A stretch of DNA of 64,000 bases from Paragonimus westermani (Eukaryota > Platyhelminthes > Trematoda > Plagiorchiida > Troglotrematidae). A model generated the notes under the pieces. The model was not told the origin of the DNA. It made no database searches and was given only the letters and a program-made list of their open reading frames with translations. Positions 47,596 to 60,828 of the stretch are shown in pieces (the stretch's first letter is position 1; each line of letters starts with the position of its first letter). The position numbers and the translations under genes were made by a program. The stretch is taken from NCBI GenBank assembly GCA_008508345.1, contig QNGE01000415.1:1-64000 (forward strand), written 5' to 3'.

Positions 47596-48470
47596 TTAAT
47601 CCGCATTTACTAGTGTATGGCCTCTGGGTAAATGACAAATCAAAACAGACACATACAGTATCATGTTCCGAGTCCAGGTGGTTGCTTCAAAAGGCACGAC
47701 AGTCTTCAACGGAGTGGTAAAAACTGTGACTGACTGCTTTGTAATCCTGCTGTATCCACGAATGAGAAGCACGCAGAGGTCTCTACGCAACACTCTGCCT
47801 CTTTCTGTGTTGTAATATGGTGCTCGAAACATGGAGACCGTGGTATGCGCATAGATGCAACAGTCCTCCGCTACTGTCAGTGTGCTATGCCAGGACACCA
47901 AACATCTTGCAGTCGCTTCTCCTTTGGAGGAAGACGACCAAACCTGGTGTTTAAATCACCTTCTAGTATGATAATGTCTGAATGTTTAGTCTGCCACACA
48001 GTTTCAACCAGGGTGTCACAGAACGCATCTCTGGCAGCATCCGAAGAACTGTCCGTTGTAGCATATACCGACATAGTGAATATGCAAGGTTTTTCTGGTT
48101 TGCTTTGATAGACTTTAAATTGTGTACTGGGTGTGACAACACATAGGCGAGTAATCACTGAAATCCAACTGAGTAAGCACTGCTCTGTTATGAAGATCAA
48201 TGTGATCCCCACTTCTGCCTAACCACGAGATTTGGCTTTGAAGTCGCTTGGATCGAAAGTTACCTGGAGGTGGGCTCAAGTGGATTGCGGAGCTAAAATC
48301 GTAGACTGGCGTCTCTGACACGCAGCAAACATCAACCCCTAGAATTGAGAGATTACTTATCTGGGCAGCCTACTGATTGACTCGTCGGGAAGTGATGACA
48401 TTAAAGGCACTAGCGTTTGTCATTTTTCCTAGCCTTTGATAACGATTATAGCCTGGGAGCACAGGGAAGG
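47596..48470 (-). pseudogene. RTE LINE AP-like endonuclease, broken
   Basis: Blocks in order: 'LGVDVCCVSETPVYDFSSAI' (about 48340-48285), where the Glu-containing SET motif belongs to the active site; 'VYATTDSSSDAARDAFCDTL' (about 48075-48010); 'SDIIILEGDLNTRFGRLPP' (about 47980-47920), holding the GDxN motif. Past 47890 the frame breaks and the DHxLV-type block is not readable. This domain nicks the target site for priming in intact elements. Confidence 0.82.
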
Positions 48471-48780
48471 TATAAATCATGGAGCGCCAAACGTAAGGAG
48501 AAAGTGATAATGGGTGAATACTGCCACTACCAAGATAATGATAACTTCCGATACTTCCGAGTCGTTTGTTTCACCGAAGAACATTGACTTGAGGGACCTG
48601 CCCCGAGTCACTGACTCAAAAGTCTGATCTGCGAGATAACAGGACACAGGGTTTTCGTGAGGGAGCCCACCCGGACCCAGTGACCCGAAGGTCTGATTCA
48701 TTCGGCAGTGAAGAGCTTGCCTAGCCCGAGGGCCCAGTGATTAAAATATGAATGTCTGGTTCTGAACACTGCTGGGACCA

Positions 48781-51700
48781 CTGGATGCATTCAAAGCCAA
48801 CTAAGGCTTTTGAATTATACCGGATGTTTTTCGACGGTACTGGGCAGTAAGCTGGTCGTCACGGTCAGCTGTTGAGCAATCGGAGTGTACTTTGTTTGAG
48901 GGTGACTTTTATAACCCCCTTCTTTTTGATTCGAAAGACAGTAGTGCCGAAGCCACAAAAAACTTCTGCCTTGTACCCGTAAGATTGTGCCTCGTTAATT
49001 AAGCACTCCTACGTGGCCATTAATGCAACATAAAGTCCTATGAACGCATCTCTCTTTCATTCGACTACTCCTCTTCGGTTTGTCTGAAAAGTTTGCATCT
49101 CAAAGGACCTACGTCCTTGTCGGCATAGTCCCTCGGATCGGTGCAGTGCACAAGCCTTATTAACACTCCGGAGTAGCAGAATAAGTCAGAAGTCATCGGG
49201 GAATTACCAGGTTACCACGGTTAGCAACACTGTTCATATTTCATTCCGGAATTCTGCTTTGGCTACAAATTAGCTCAGAAGATGTTAACTTCCCACTACA
49301 TACTCTCGAGTATTATGCTTCTCAGATAGAATCAGTGTACGTAGAGCACGTGCCAAGCATTATATCCATCAGTAACTATACTATAATTGTGCAAACATTT
49401 CGAAGACAGTCTTACGGAGTGGTTTTGACAGAACTCTTAACGATTTCTGAGAATAAGTGATTCCCATCTGGGAAAACATCTGGCTGCTCCTGTACCCGAG
49501 ACTGTGCCGGGTATAATGTTGTTTTATCCAGTTGATTATACTACCGATGTAGTGACAAGATTCTAACAGTTAGGTTAACCAGGATCTTATTGCTGGTGTG
49601 TTGGAATGAGCGTGGGATATCTGAAGGCCTCGTAAAGAACAATTCTCGAAGTACCTACAATAAAGACAACTAAATGCAATCAATTGAACAACTGAGTACT
49701 AGCAAATGTACTGCTATGACCTGGATAAAGTGTCAGCGTCATTTACTGTCGTTGTGGTCTTCAGCGCCCAACCTTCACGCGTCTGGCACAAACCGTAGTA
49801 TTTGGTATCGCCCGACGACACGGACCAGATAAGGAGCGTACATTTGGCCCCCACTCTCAATCAGCCTGTTTAATATGAACGATTCTTCAACTAAACGAGT
49901 ATCAAACTGGTCCTTAAGACCTTTTTTAAGTTGGCTGACTAAACACCCAAACTCGAACACCGTACACATCTAGACGACCTATTAACAACGCCAACAATGG
50001 CAGTTTGCCCCGGACAGGCCAATTTCTTGTTCGGATACCCGGTAACACCCAGTTGGTGGACATCTGGCGTAGATTACTGCGTCAACACTTCACTGTGTGC
50101 TACTGAAGAGCATTGCAGTGCGATGTCGTTGCACCTGATGCAAAGCCTCCAGGAACGTCATTCCCAAGTGCGATATTGTCCACGCCGTCATAATCCTAAT
50201 GCTCGCACAGTCACTAAGATTCCAGAGGTGTTCTGTTGAACAGGAATTGCCTAGTCGACTGGGCTTAGCTTAACACATGGTAGTTGGACGCTGAGGGGCG
50301 AACATCAGTACAAAGTTGTTCCACTAGTCTTGAATAGCATCAGCTTGGACCATCCGATAACCATACAGTTCGAACTAGTTGCGATGTGTTCACGAAATTC
50401 CAGCTAAATTCTTTGAGTGAACGGGATTGCAACTCGTAGGTCACCACACTCGACAGCACGTTGCAAAACTGGAAAGATTACGCCGCCATTGAATCAATCA
50501 TCCTAGAGTTTCCGCGCATTTAAATTTCCATTCAGCTTTTCGATACCCACTTATGATGAATCATTCCGCCATCTACTCGTCCGTCAGTCACTGAAATTCC
50601 CCATTTTTGCCAGTAACCTTCATAAACGTAATCAAATTCCGTTGAGCAGATATTTCAGCTGTGAGGAGATTCACTTGTGACAAATCCATGTTTCGGTTTG
50701 GCTCGAAACAACAACAAATACCGCACAACTCTACGCAACAAGTGGCGAACTACGAAGCCACTCCGGTCGTCTGGAAATTCTGCTGAGTCAGGTAACTTAA
50801 TGAAGACCACGCCACGGGCTCAACAGACAATCCCAGCTCGAGGAATGACCTGTCCAAAGTGATAGACGTGACACAAAAATCGACAAACAGCTGTCCTCTT
50901 TAATTCGTTAGTGTATGTGTGTGAATATTCAGCCAGCAAACCAATCCAAATTGTTTCAAGCCCAGACATAAATGCTCTGCCTCGACTGACAGCTGTGAAT
51001 GACTGCGCATATTTTGTATTTAACGAGTACAGTATTTAAAACACACCGAGGAAAACCAGTTTATATTTTTAACACAGTCCACCAAACGATCAACAGACGA
51101 CTTTACCGGCTAGGTGTTTGCACCCAGTGAGAAAATACTTATCATTTGAATATCCCTCATTGTTAATCTTAATTTTGTGTTCAGCCACATTTTCAGCTAG
51201 CCGTCTTCCTGAAGCAGTGAATAATAGCTTCATACATTCAGTATTCTTGAAAAAATTTTCTATCCGCATTATGATTGGACAAAGATGACACGCTGATTAG
51301 TTGATGAGAAGTCATTTCAGCAAGTATCTTATTTTACTATGTAATATACTAGGGTAACTGGGGCAGTTTGGAGTATGTTGAATTCTTGCGCAGTGAAGTA
51401 CTGTCGCTCAACTGAAAGAGATACACAATGAGACGAATAAAAAACAACTTTTGAGATACAAATCAGAAAGGATCTTGGTTGCAAATGTCCTCCGTGCGCA
51501 CCGATGTTTAATAAATTGGGATCGGATTAAAATAACCGTTAAACATGATCAAATTACAGAGTGAGCGTGCTCACGTCGAAGACTGCAGTATCTCGAGATT
51601 AGTACAACAATTGTTGCGGCCTACTTTTCAGGACTCATTTGGAACTGTATTCACCTTTAGCAAGATGTCCATTCAGACGTCAGAAGTGTTAACTAGTACT

Positions 51701-52299
51701 GGGTATTTTGTTCCTTCCCATATAAGAAATCTTCCGGCTCATACGAGATTTTTTCATCCAAGAAGTACAAGTTTTTAAACTGACAACGCATTGCAAACCA
51801 TACGTTGAAGTGGGGAGTTAGCTGCCCCAAGCTCACTAAAAAATCAGAGTTACAGAGAACGTCTGTCAAAGAAGAACACAGTTGTGAACTCGACCGTACA
51901 CAGAAGTTTAACCTCGAGGGATAAGATAGTTCCACGACCGATAACATCACGACAACAGCTTCAACTGCATCGGAGCTCAGTTTGTTTCGGTTGTAAGTTC
52001 CCGACTTTTTCGTTTCACAACCAATGCTGGCCTTTCCCACCACGTGTAATCTGGTCATACATTTGTTGTACCCTTTTTAAACGTATCCCTACATCTAACG
52101 ACATGTTTTCTGGATTTTGCTGGCCTGAGTTTTGAATATTCATTCAGTTTCTTAGCTTAAGTCACACTGTAAGACGAGCTCTTGTTCTGAATCCTGAAGA
52201 CATTTAAACTTGTCTGCCTAAACAACCGTGGTCAGCTTTAGTACAAATGGTTTTCCGCACACGTTTCCAAGTGTTACTCCTTTGGATTCACGCTGAGTA
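48781..52299. other. Non-coding stretch, no gene recognised
   Basis: AT-rich with short frames. The segment 49775-50240 is locally GC-richer and open on both strands for 64-80 codons, with no recognisable domain. Confidence 0.5.
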
Positions 52300-52302
52300 T
52301 AT

Positions 52303-52330
52303 TGTGTGTGTGTGTGTGTGTGTGTGTGTG
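52303..52330 (+). repeat. (TG)n microsatellite running into the gap
   Basis: At least 13 TG repeats directly before the run of Ns. The gap probably exists because assembly failed in this simple repeat. Confidence 0.9.
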
Positions 52331-52682
52331 NNNNNNNNNNNNNNNNNNNNNNNNNNNNNNNNNNNNNNNNNNNNNNNNNNNNNNNNNNNNNNNNNNNNNN
52401 NNNNNNNNNNNNNNNNNNNNNNNNNNNNNNNNNNNNNNNNNNNNNNNNNNNNNNNNNNNNNNNNNNNNNNNNNNNNNNNNNNNNNNNNNNNNNNNNNNNN
52501 NNNNNNNNNNNNNNNNNNNNNNNNNNNNNNNNNNNNNNNNNNNNNNNNNNNNNNNNNNNNNNNNNNNNNNNNNNNNNNNNNNNNNNNNNNNNNNNNNNNN
52601 NNNNNNNNNNNNNNNNNNNNNNNNNNNNNNNNNNNNNNNNNNNNNNNNNNNNNNNNNNNNNNNNNNNNNNNNNNNNNNNNNN
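52331..52682. other. Assembly gap of 352 Ns
   Basis: Unknown sequence. Open frames that appear to span it are meaningless. Confidence 0.99.
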
Positions 52683-52699
52683 GAGTTTCCTTTCCTTAT

Positions 52700-53030
52700 T
52701 AGCCAATCAAGTGGCTAACCAGCATTGGCCGGCTGGACACAAAGGCCCCACTGGCACACCTCCCGGTCTTATTCCTTCGGGTTTACACTAGATATGTGGT
52801 GTGTTGTTGGAACTGCAATTGGTGCAGCGCAAGCCAATTGCAGTGATGGCTAAGCGCAGGCGTCCTTTGGTATCGGTCACTGTGACAGGCTAATCCGAAT
52901 CGGATGCCGCCAACCGTGTGAAGTTCTGAGGGATGCTGTTTATGCCATTTGTGACATTCGAACATTATTTGGCTTGTGTCAACAACAAGCCGATCTCTGG
53001 GCGGTGAGTGCTCCAGCCCAACGCACACGT
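52700..53030 (+). repeat. Degenerate dispersed repeat, copy 2
   Basis: Aligns over its first 130 bp or so with 19735-19850 and continues with sequence not matched there. A minus-strand frame of 81 codons (52783-53028) covers it but has no recognised motif. Family unknown. Confidence 0.4.
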
Positions 53031-54614
53031 ATGAGCTACTCTAGAGAGTTTGGGTTCTTATTTTCCATTTAATTCCACCTTCTGGGAGGCTGTTTTGTGT
53101 GACGGAATTAAAAAATAGAAAACCGGCTGCTGTGTCTACTTCATTTCTTCAGTGCACAAAAGTTTTCGAAATACCAAAATGCAAAATTGTAATGCTTAGT
53201 TATGGTACTACTTGATAGAGGTTTCAAGCGAAGATAGAAACTTTCTAGACACCCTACACTTATATTTTTATTGATGACCCGGAGATCAGTGTAGATGCAA
53301 CTGATCTTAAACATTGTTTCAAATCTTCCAGTTACCCGTTTTATTCCTCTTGGTCTACTCTCATTGGGGTAATTAAAATTGTCAGCTTTCTCAAAGGTGC
53401 ACCGCGAGGTTCAAAGATATGTAAACAGACTGGTCAAGAAATCGAATGACTCTATCACACTTTGCTCTACTGTTCATTAATCTCTAGATTTTTAGGTGAG
53501 AATACTTTATCGTGGTATTTTGAATTCCAAAATGAAATGAAACCTTTTCTGGGAAAAAGTGATGCAACTTAACGTATTGTTTCGGAAAACTATTTGACTG
53601 GCAAAATTTACAGTTGCACCTAGAATTACATGTCGTAGTGCATTCATTTAAAATGACAAGGTGGCAAGCGGATTTTTATAGATATTGTAAAAGTTATATC
53701 GTTGTTACAAAATTTAACGTTCAGATTTGAATACATCAAGAATTAGAATCGTTTCTATATTAACACTATGATTAGTGAGCAAAAGTTTTCTGCAATATCT
53801 CGCTGGAAAAATATCCGGTCTCCAGAAACGCGTACAACCTTCCATCATCAGACGAACCAAGTTACACCAACACCTGAAGATCTTTCAACTAAGAGGTGAG
53901 GAAAAAACACAGTTTAACCTAAAAGGTTTACAACTTAGTAACAACAGCAACAGATTTTCAAAAGAGTTCATCCCTTTGTTGGTTAATCAACCTTTAAACA
54001 AGAAATAAAAAAATTTGTTCCTCTCTGGTTCTCATAACTTTTGGTGTACTACAAACCAGTGTTTGATCAACCAGGCGAAAATACCCTGCTGTCACTTTTT
54101 ATGGTTAACCTCTGTGAAATACAATTTTCTAGTCTTATGGTGGTCCAAACTGGACGAAAAATGGACCTGATTCCTAGCAGAACTTGCACAACACGCATCA
54201 GTCATACGGAAACACACTTCAAGGTGACTTGTTTGAGGGAAGCACCAGAAGGGTTCAACACCAACGCTTTTCCAACTCTAGCGGACGTCCGCGGTTTGAA
54301 TTATTTTGAACTCGAAACTGCGCAGACATGGTCGCGGTATTTACATTCAGATAAACATTTCAGCTAGCCCACTTCGGAAGGATGCACTGACACATTTGGA
54401 ATAATTTTAACCCGTGAACTTCTGTTAGGGTTTCAAACGATGATCAGTTGGTTCACTGAAGACTGAGCTTCAACCTGACTGAAAAGTCCTGAGCACGGGG
54501 TTATCGATCGAACTGCGCGAAACAATTCTGCTTATTGCCTTTCCGAAATGAGTGAACAAGTTGAATACTTTTCAGCTAATGTTCTAGCTGAACGGTGGTG
54601 CCCAATGTTAGTTT
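53031..54614. other. Non-coding stretch, nothing recognised
   Basis: AT-rich. A plus-strand frame of 108 codons (54041-54367) shows no motif and is not supported as a gene. Confidence 0.5.
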
Positions 54615-54790
54615 ACTGCCGTTGTAGTTAGCACGCCGGTCTCAAAAGTCCGGGATGCAAATTCCTGTCCGGGAGAGGGTATGCACAACTGATGAGCTCT
54701 AATAAGAGTGAAACTCAAGCCTAATGATTCCTGCTAAAGTTTACTAGCCAAAACCCTTATCCGAGTGTGGAGATTGTGATGAGGTGTGGA
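54615..54790 (+). repeat. tRNA-derived ribozyme repeat
   Basis: A family copy with a degenerate tRNA-like head ('tagttagcacgc', then a B-box-like 'gatgcaaattcctg' near 54655) and the hammerhead segment (54683-54727). The tail is more diverged than in the 60.8 kb copy. Non-coding. Confidence 0.65.
54683..54727 (+). ncRNA. Hammerhead-like ribozyme motif, intact core
   Basis: Stem I 5' strand GCACAA (54683-54688); consensus core CTGATGA (54689-54695); five-pair stem II GCTCT/AGAGT around loop AATA (54696-54709); GAA (54710-54712); minimal stem III AC-TCAA-GC (54713-54720); cleavage base C (54721); stem I 3' strand TAATGA (54722-54727). The core and stem II are complete, but stem III has an A-C mismatch and stem I has decayed, so activity in isolation is unlikely. 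The closing pair of stem II is G-U where most hammerheads have G-C. Confidence 0.65.
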
Positions 54791-57700
54791 TAGTGATCAA
54801 ATCGCGATACTTTTCTAACCGCTTTATCATAGTTACAACCTGAAGAAATTAACCTTGTCGGTTTGTGACCAACGTTTGATCGAATATTACATGAAACCGC
54901 CCTCAGATTCTGCATGAATAATAAATTCATTGATCAAGAGATTGGAAGAAATTGCGCGGAAGGTTGAATCCCACTCTGCCAACGTCACCCTGCTGGAACC
55001 ATTAGGTCAACCGAAGGTGAACACACCGCACATAAGTGCAGACCAGCCAGCAAAATCTCGTCATATCGATGAGGGCAGGTTTGTGATCGTACTATCCGCT
55101 GTTTAAAAAACCTACCATCTCATTTGTCTAGTGAACCAATACCACTTGTTCCATTCAAGGCTTACGATCCCTAGACAGGTGTCAAAGCTGTTTTTCATTA
55201 CGGAGGTTGCGCGGAAAGCGTACAGCTTCTCCGGAAAACGCTGCAGAATGGCCTGTCAGTTCCAGTATTCCTAAAGCCGTTATGATGACGTTCTCATTGC
55301 ATTGGGCAAATCAACCATTCGAATATACAGTGAAGCCAATTACAGCAAAAGATGCAGAATGAATCACGACTTAACATCTCATAATGCCACTGGTAAATGA
55401 TTGAAAATGGAACTGGGTTATCTTATTAACTGCAATCTCACAAGCGAAAAGCTACAAGAGATGCGAAATGAGCAAACAAGCAACAAGTTTATTCAGCACT
55501 GCAATCAAGAAAGGTGGTAATCACTTACAGCTGTTCATCGGAAGTGCCAGAAAACCTTGCCAGCTTCCCAGTGATGCAATAGGAAATCCTATATAGTGGA
55601 TTGTATTGAGTATGGCAGATATACGCAGAAATTACAGTGAAACGTTTTGACATTTGTAGACATTGTTTCAACAGACAGAATAAAAAAGAGAGTTCAGAAT
55701 GGCCCAACTGACTTATCTGTGACCAGATGCACCCAATGAAGCTCTACGATTGAATCAAAACGCAACCGGGACCTACAACCAGTCGTGCAGGAAGGATTCG
55801 TTTCGTCACTTTCACCCACTGGTTGGGGCAGAGATTGATATTCACGAACACTGAATCAATCTGCTTGGTTTCAATCATATTTCTGCATGCGTAGCGGGGG
55901 AGGCTCGTTCTATGGCAGTAGCCAATTATTTTGAACACGTTGGCTTTCGAGCAGTGAGTAGCTTGGTGCAATCGATCCAGAAAGAGACAGAAATCAAGGA
56001 GGCATTTAGATCCGAACCAATGACAAGGTTAACCAGCTGGATGACATTAATGTGGTTGACTAGCTAGATGTCTGTTCGAACCTGGAAATCGCTGGGGCTC
56101 AGGAAGACACTTTCTTGACAGTGGCATCCAAAACCGGCTGCATGTAGCAAAACGAATATTTGTCTCCACTGATTGCATATAACACTGAGGGCTATATAAA
56201 CAGTGTCACTCGTCTTCGTTTAGAACGTTGAATTGACCAACATTCAAGTTGTGCTTACGGGCAAGCGTCATTAGCTGTTTTGTTGGACAGAACTTGGCTC
56301 TCTAACAGACAATCTTCGCATGCCCTCTGCTATGAACACTAGTAGAAACAGCAATGTGTTTCAGTTCATGATGTTCGTGTATGCATTCAATTTACCGAGC
56401 TATTCCTTTTGAGGAAATGACCACTAGGATGACTCAAGTTTCAGTCAAGGTGCACAGGTTTATTACACAGGGTTAATTTTTGTTAATTATTGTTTTAAAG
56501 TTTCCTTCCCGTAAAATCTGTGCAAGTACTATGGGTCAGCCGGCAATACCTTGCCAGAGTCGTAATCACGAAATCTGGAAACCACTCTGATTGACTGAGT
56601 TGTAAACTTTACCCACAACATCACTATGAGTACCAATTTCTTAAGGAAAACAGCTGACCAAGCTTCTTGTTTCCTCCAAGCTGTTTCACCGTCAAGTTCG
56701 GCGTAGAAAACGGCACCTAGTAATCGATTCTGTCAACACGGTGTAGCTGGAGAGCGACTTGATAACAGGCAGACAGCACCAGAAACTGCCCACTTGATGG
56801 TACCGCCTTGTCCCTTGTATGGTTCTCTTGTGTGTTTGAAGTCCATAAAGCATTCCTTATCCGACAGAATATTTTACTTAATTTTTGTTCTATGTTTTTC
56901 TCTTCCCCTTCTGAGCACTAATCTACGAGTAATTTAAATCACCGGAGAGGATTTTTCGAACGTTTTGTAGTCACTGTGAAAAACGCCGCCATTCGAAATG
57001 GAATACTCAGTAGATTTGTGAGTTTCTAGTCATTGTTTTCAGTCATTCTGTCGACAGCATTTAAGTTGCTATAAATACGATACAATCAGTCACATCAATA
57101 ATGGTAATGATATAGCTTGAGGATAAATTACAGACGACAGATTTTTCTCAGTATCGAGAACACAACGCACTTCTACGTCAGAATAGATCATTTCAGGGTA
57201 ACATAAATTTCTGCTTCATGGATAAGTGAATCCAAACCGTCTATAGTCGAGGTAGCCAAGCTTCCAAAAATTTTCTGTAATCTCAGAACACTACGGAGGA
57301 TTTGTTTTTCAGTTTCGCTATTGTGTATGGCACAACTGTCCACTTCGAATTATCCATAAACCAAGCAGAAAGGCGTTATATTACGGCTTTTGTAATAAGC
57401 ATCCTCGTGGCATTTAAACGTCGATGAAAATTTGTATTCCGAAAAAGTTTGTGAAACTTTTTAAACATTTCTACTTGACGGACAAGGACCACGCAAATTC
57501 CTGTCTCTGTGGTGATCAGACAACAGATTTTGTCAGACGATTCAGAAGTGTGAATAAACATTTCTCAGGCATACCGAGGCAGAAGGGAATGCGGATACAA
57601 TTTTTTACTACGGAATTCTGAGAATAAAGCTAGAATGACACACTGATTCAATCAAAACGTGTGTGCTTAAGCAGGCGATCGAAAAATCTACCGGACACTG

Positions 57701-60700
57701 AAAGACGCCAAGATACATAGAGGAGTTTTGATGGTGGCCAGTATACCTGAACCATCAGTTGACCATCCTTCACGTGCGTGTCGGACAGAGTCTCATAGAG
57801 GGCGGCTGATTCATTCGTGATCACACAGTTGAACGAGAAATTCCAAAAAAGGAAAACCATCATTGAGAGTGTTCTGTTACACATAGTAAATATCACAACA
57901 ATAAACTAAACCAATTAGCCGCACGTTAGTAGTTGCTGTGACTGGGTAAGCAGGTGGTTTACCCGGTATGTGGTGAATTCTGAATGTGAGAGTTCATTCT
58001 ATTCTCGGATGCCTTCAGTCCATGGTAAAATGATTTAGTGTTGCAGGGCATCCTGGATAGGATTTCATCCTGACAATCAACAGTCTGTTATTGATCTGCT
58101 CCTTGACTGTTTTAGAGTCATGCATTTTGTCGGAAACGGGTTATAAAGCCGGAGATTTGGTTCCATCTAAAGAAGTACAGTGTGCATATTTTGACTGGGG
58201 CCAGCGGTGAAAACTTCGTAGAACAGTAAGAGTTATTTGAATTTCTGTACCCTGAGTGTTTCTGGGTCTTTCTTCCTTCCATCCTTTCATCAGAAAAATT
58301 TCCATGACGTACAAACACATCTTTACATCCAGTGAGATGAAGTAAGAAGCGGGCTTCTGTGGAATCCCGGGAAAGTGGAGTTAAACTGTTTTAGAGCATA
58401 TACACTTACTTTTAATGTTGCACGGTTCACTACACTTATGTGTAAGAGGGATAGTGTAGTACTAGTGACTTCATAGTGCTCAGTAAATCAAACCCCAAAG
58501 GGCTCAAGTGGGACACTTGCAGAAAACCCCTGTTCAGCAGAGGACAGTTGGTCTACTGTTCGTCAAGGGTGAAGTTAAAATGTCAGGTGACCGTTGATAT
58601 GTTAAGGAGTTCTATTTCCAGGTGTTCGTCAATAATTTGGTACGGTGAGGAAGACGGGGATGCAGGTTTTGGTCTGAGACTGGGTTTAGGCTAGTATGAA
58701 TGGAGATTACGTGCTGTGGAAGATCGCGGTGATTGGATTTAGGGTCGCCTCCGGTCTACTCAGAACTGGGCGGGTGCAGCGAACTGTGGAGTTCCACCGG
58801 AGTCAAACTTCTTTCAGGAGATTCCAGTAGGATAAAACATAAACGCTATATTTGTTTCTGTCGCCAACTTCTGAGCAACCAGTGAAACGCAATAAGTTTC
58901 GAAGTTGGATAGTAACTGTGAATTTAAAAAACAATTTCTCAACGTTACGTAAACACTATTATGAAGAGCTTCCCAGTGGATACCATTCCAGGTCAGTGAC
59001 AGGATAATCTTGTTTGCTAGGCCGGCCTACTGATAGTACTCTGGTCAATAGAACTCCTCCAAAAGAGACAAACAACCTTTCTGTTCATTGCACTCAATAA
59101 ATCAGCAGTGGTTAACACCACATACTTCCTGAGGCTTGATCACCTTAGCAGATGAATACTATAGCATCAGACAGTTAAATTACAATTCATCAACCGTTCA
59201 GCGATACTACTCATTAGACGATCCAATTGGTTGACTCGCCTGACTGGGTTCTGAAGCAATGGTTAAACCAGTTTCAACGACCCCTGAAACCTAGTCACAT
59301 CAATCGTGCCATCAAATTACTGAATAATTTGTACCAAAAACGCTTGTCAGTTTGCACGTTAAAGTTTCCTACTGGGTCAAAATTGAATGAACCCAAAATG
59401 CCAAAATAAACAAAGGTGTAACGGTTGTGAAATCGCTGGGAACAAGAATATGAGCTGATACTAGCGTCTGGTATCAGTGAACGCAAAAGTCTAATATTGC
59501 CCACCAGTAGATGTCCACTAGGCTTCAACACTGATGGATGCTGACCACAAAAAACATCCGGTCCCATAAGGATTTTTAAAAATTGCGCAACCATCATTTT
59601 TCTCACACCTTGTAAAGATATCAGCACGATTAATACAAGTACCGTTGATTATAACAGTTCTTGAAATCCATATCCAGACTAACATTTTACCTGGACGGTT
59701 CCCCTTCTTGACTGGACTCTTCAAGTAGAGGGTAAATTAAGCGAAGCTCGTGCGGGCAACAGTTCGTGTTATGCGTGGGAGATGTTTTGTGCTCGGTAGC
59801 CAGAAGTAGACATGATCGAAATGTGAACAAATTGTGTATGGATACCATTACGGTCACCTCACAAACAGTGTTCGAAGAACTGATAGTTAAGTGTATGAGT
59901 GTTTTGGCTCGTAACGAAATTCATAATGAATTCATGAAGGTGAGAATAACAGTTCGAGGATGGGCATCGGGAAGGACATCAGTTGTAATGGGAAGTTTGC
60001 AAACGGTGTTAAAACGCGATCAACACAAACTAGACAAACGTTTGAACGAAATTCCGGGGTCTTTCAAAGTGGTGCTTCTTTCGATCATTGTCGTAAACTC
60101 TACAACTTGAAGACCAACTACGAGAATTCATTCTCAAGACATAAACGTACCCTTACCGTTCAACATTTTTTGAAGGAATCAATCTATTTTTTTCTTCGAT
60201 TTCATTGTACCATACATATTCATCTATTCCGGTGACATTCGCAACACGCTTGACTTTAATATATACCGGAAGTTTAGTCCCTATTTTTAAGGCAAGGCCT
60301 GATGATATTAGATGGGTTTTACCTCTGATACTCCTATTTTGCAGATGTTAACAAGATTGAAGCCTGCTTTAGAGATGAAACATTAGATACATCCCGAATT
60401 ACAAACGTATTTTTTTATGTTGGGTTGCTTCAAGTTACATAATTTTGATCTTGGACCATAATAGCTGTGAAAATATCACCTGATGCTCATCAGTCCGGTT
60501 GGTTGTCGCCAGTCTGACTGCAACGAAACTAATTAAAATCTCCGGAAGTTATACTGTTGTTCAACAGGTAAAAGTGGACCCAGCATTGCGTCTATCAGTT
60601 CGTAAACAAAGTTTGCATAGTTAAAATAAACAAGTCTGACATATTGGAAAGTATAATCACTCTCATCGTTGCTGAGTGGCGTCTTTAGGCCACCACATGT

Positions 60701-60828
60701 TTAATGAAAAGAAACAAACGTGTGATCCAGTGAAGTCGAGACAAGTCGACGAGGAGTCGTCGACTAGAGTTAGAAGGATAGTTACTGTTTCTCCTCAAGA
60801 CACGGTCGGGAAAACTGAGGATTACTCA
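54791..60828. other. Non-coding stretch, no gene recognised
   Basis: Mostly AT-rich with short frames. The longest, 59766-60110 on the plus strand (114 codons), overlaps another frame and shows no motif. A hairpin with nine-base arms and a GGAG loop lies at 60744-60765. Confidence 0.5.
60744..60765. other. Perfect short hairpin
   Basis: AGTCGACGA (60744-60752), loop GGAG, then the exact reverse complement TCGTCGACT (60757-60765). It lies about 65 bp before a ribozyme repeat. No terminator role is expected in this genome; significance unknown. Confidence 0.5.

Larger units (their letters stand above)
45790..48780 (-). mobile_element. RTE-type LINE, nearly full length, inactivated
   Basis: On the minus strand, in element order: a GC-richer 5' leader (about 48780-48470); AP-endonuclease-like domain (48470-47600); reverse transcriptase (47214 to about 46020); C-terminal region (to about 45800). 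The domain order and motif wording match RTE-clade LINEs of trematodes. The frame is broken by many frameshifts and stops. About 90 residues of the C-terminal region appear deleted near 46020. No target duplication or clear tail was identified. Length and order suggest a once complete copy. Confidence 0.82.

Noticed and set aside
52218..52791. Open frames of 138-162 codons around 52.2-52.8 kb
   Set aside because: They exist only because Ns contain no stop codons.
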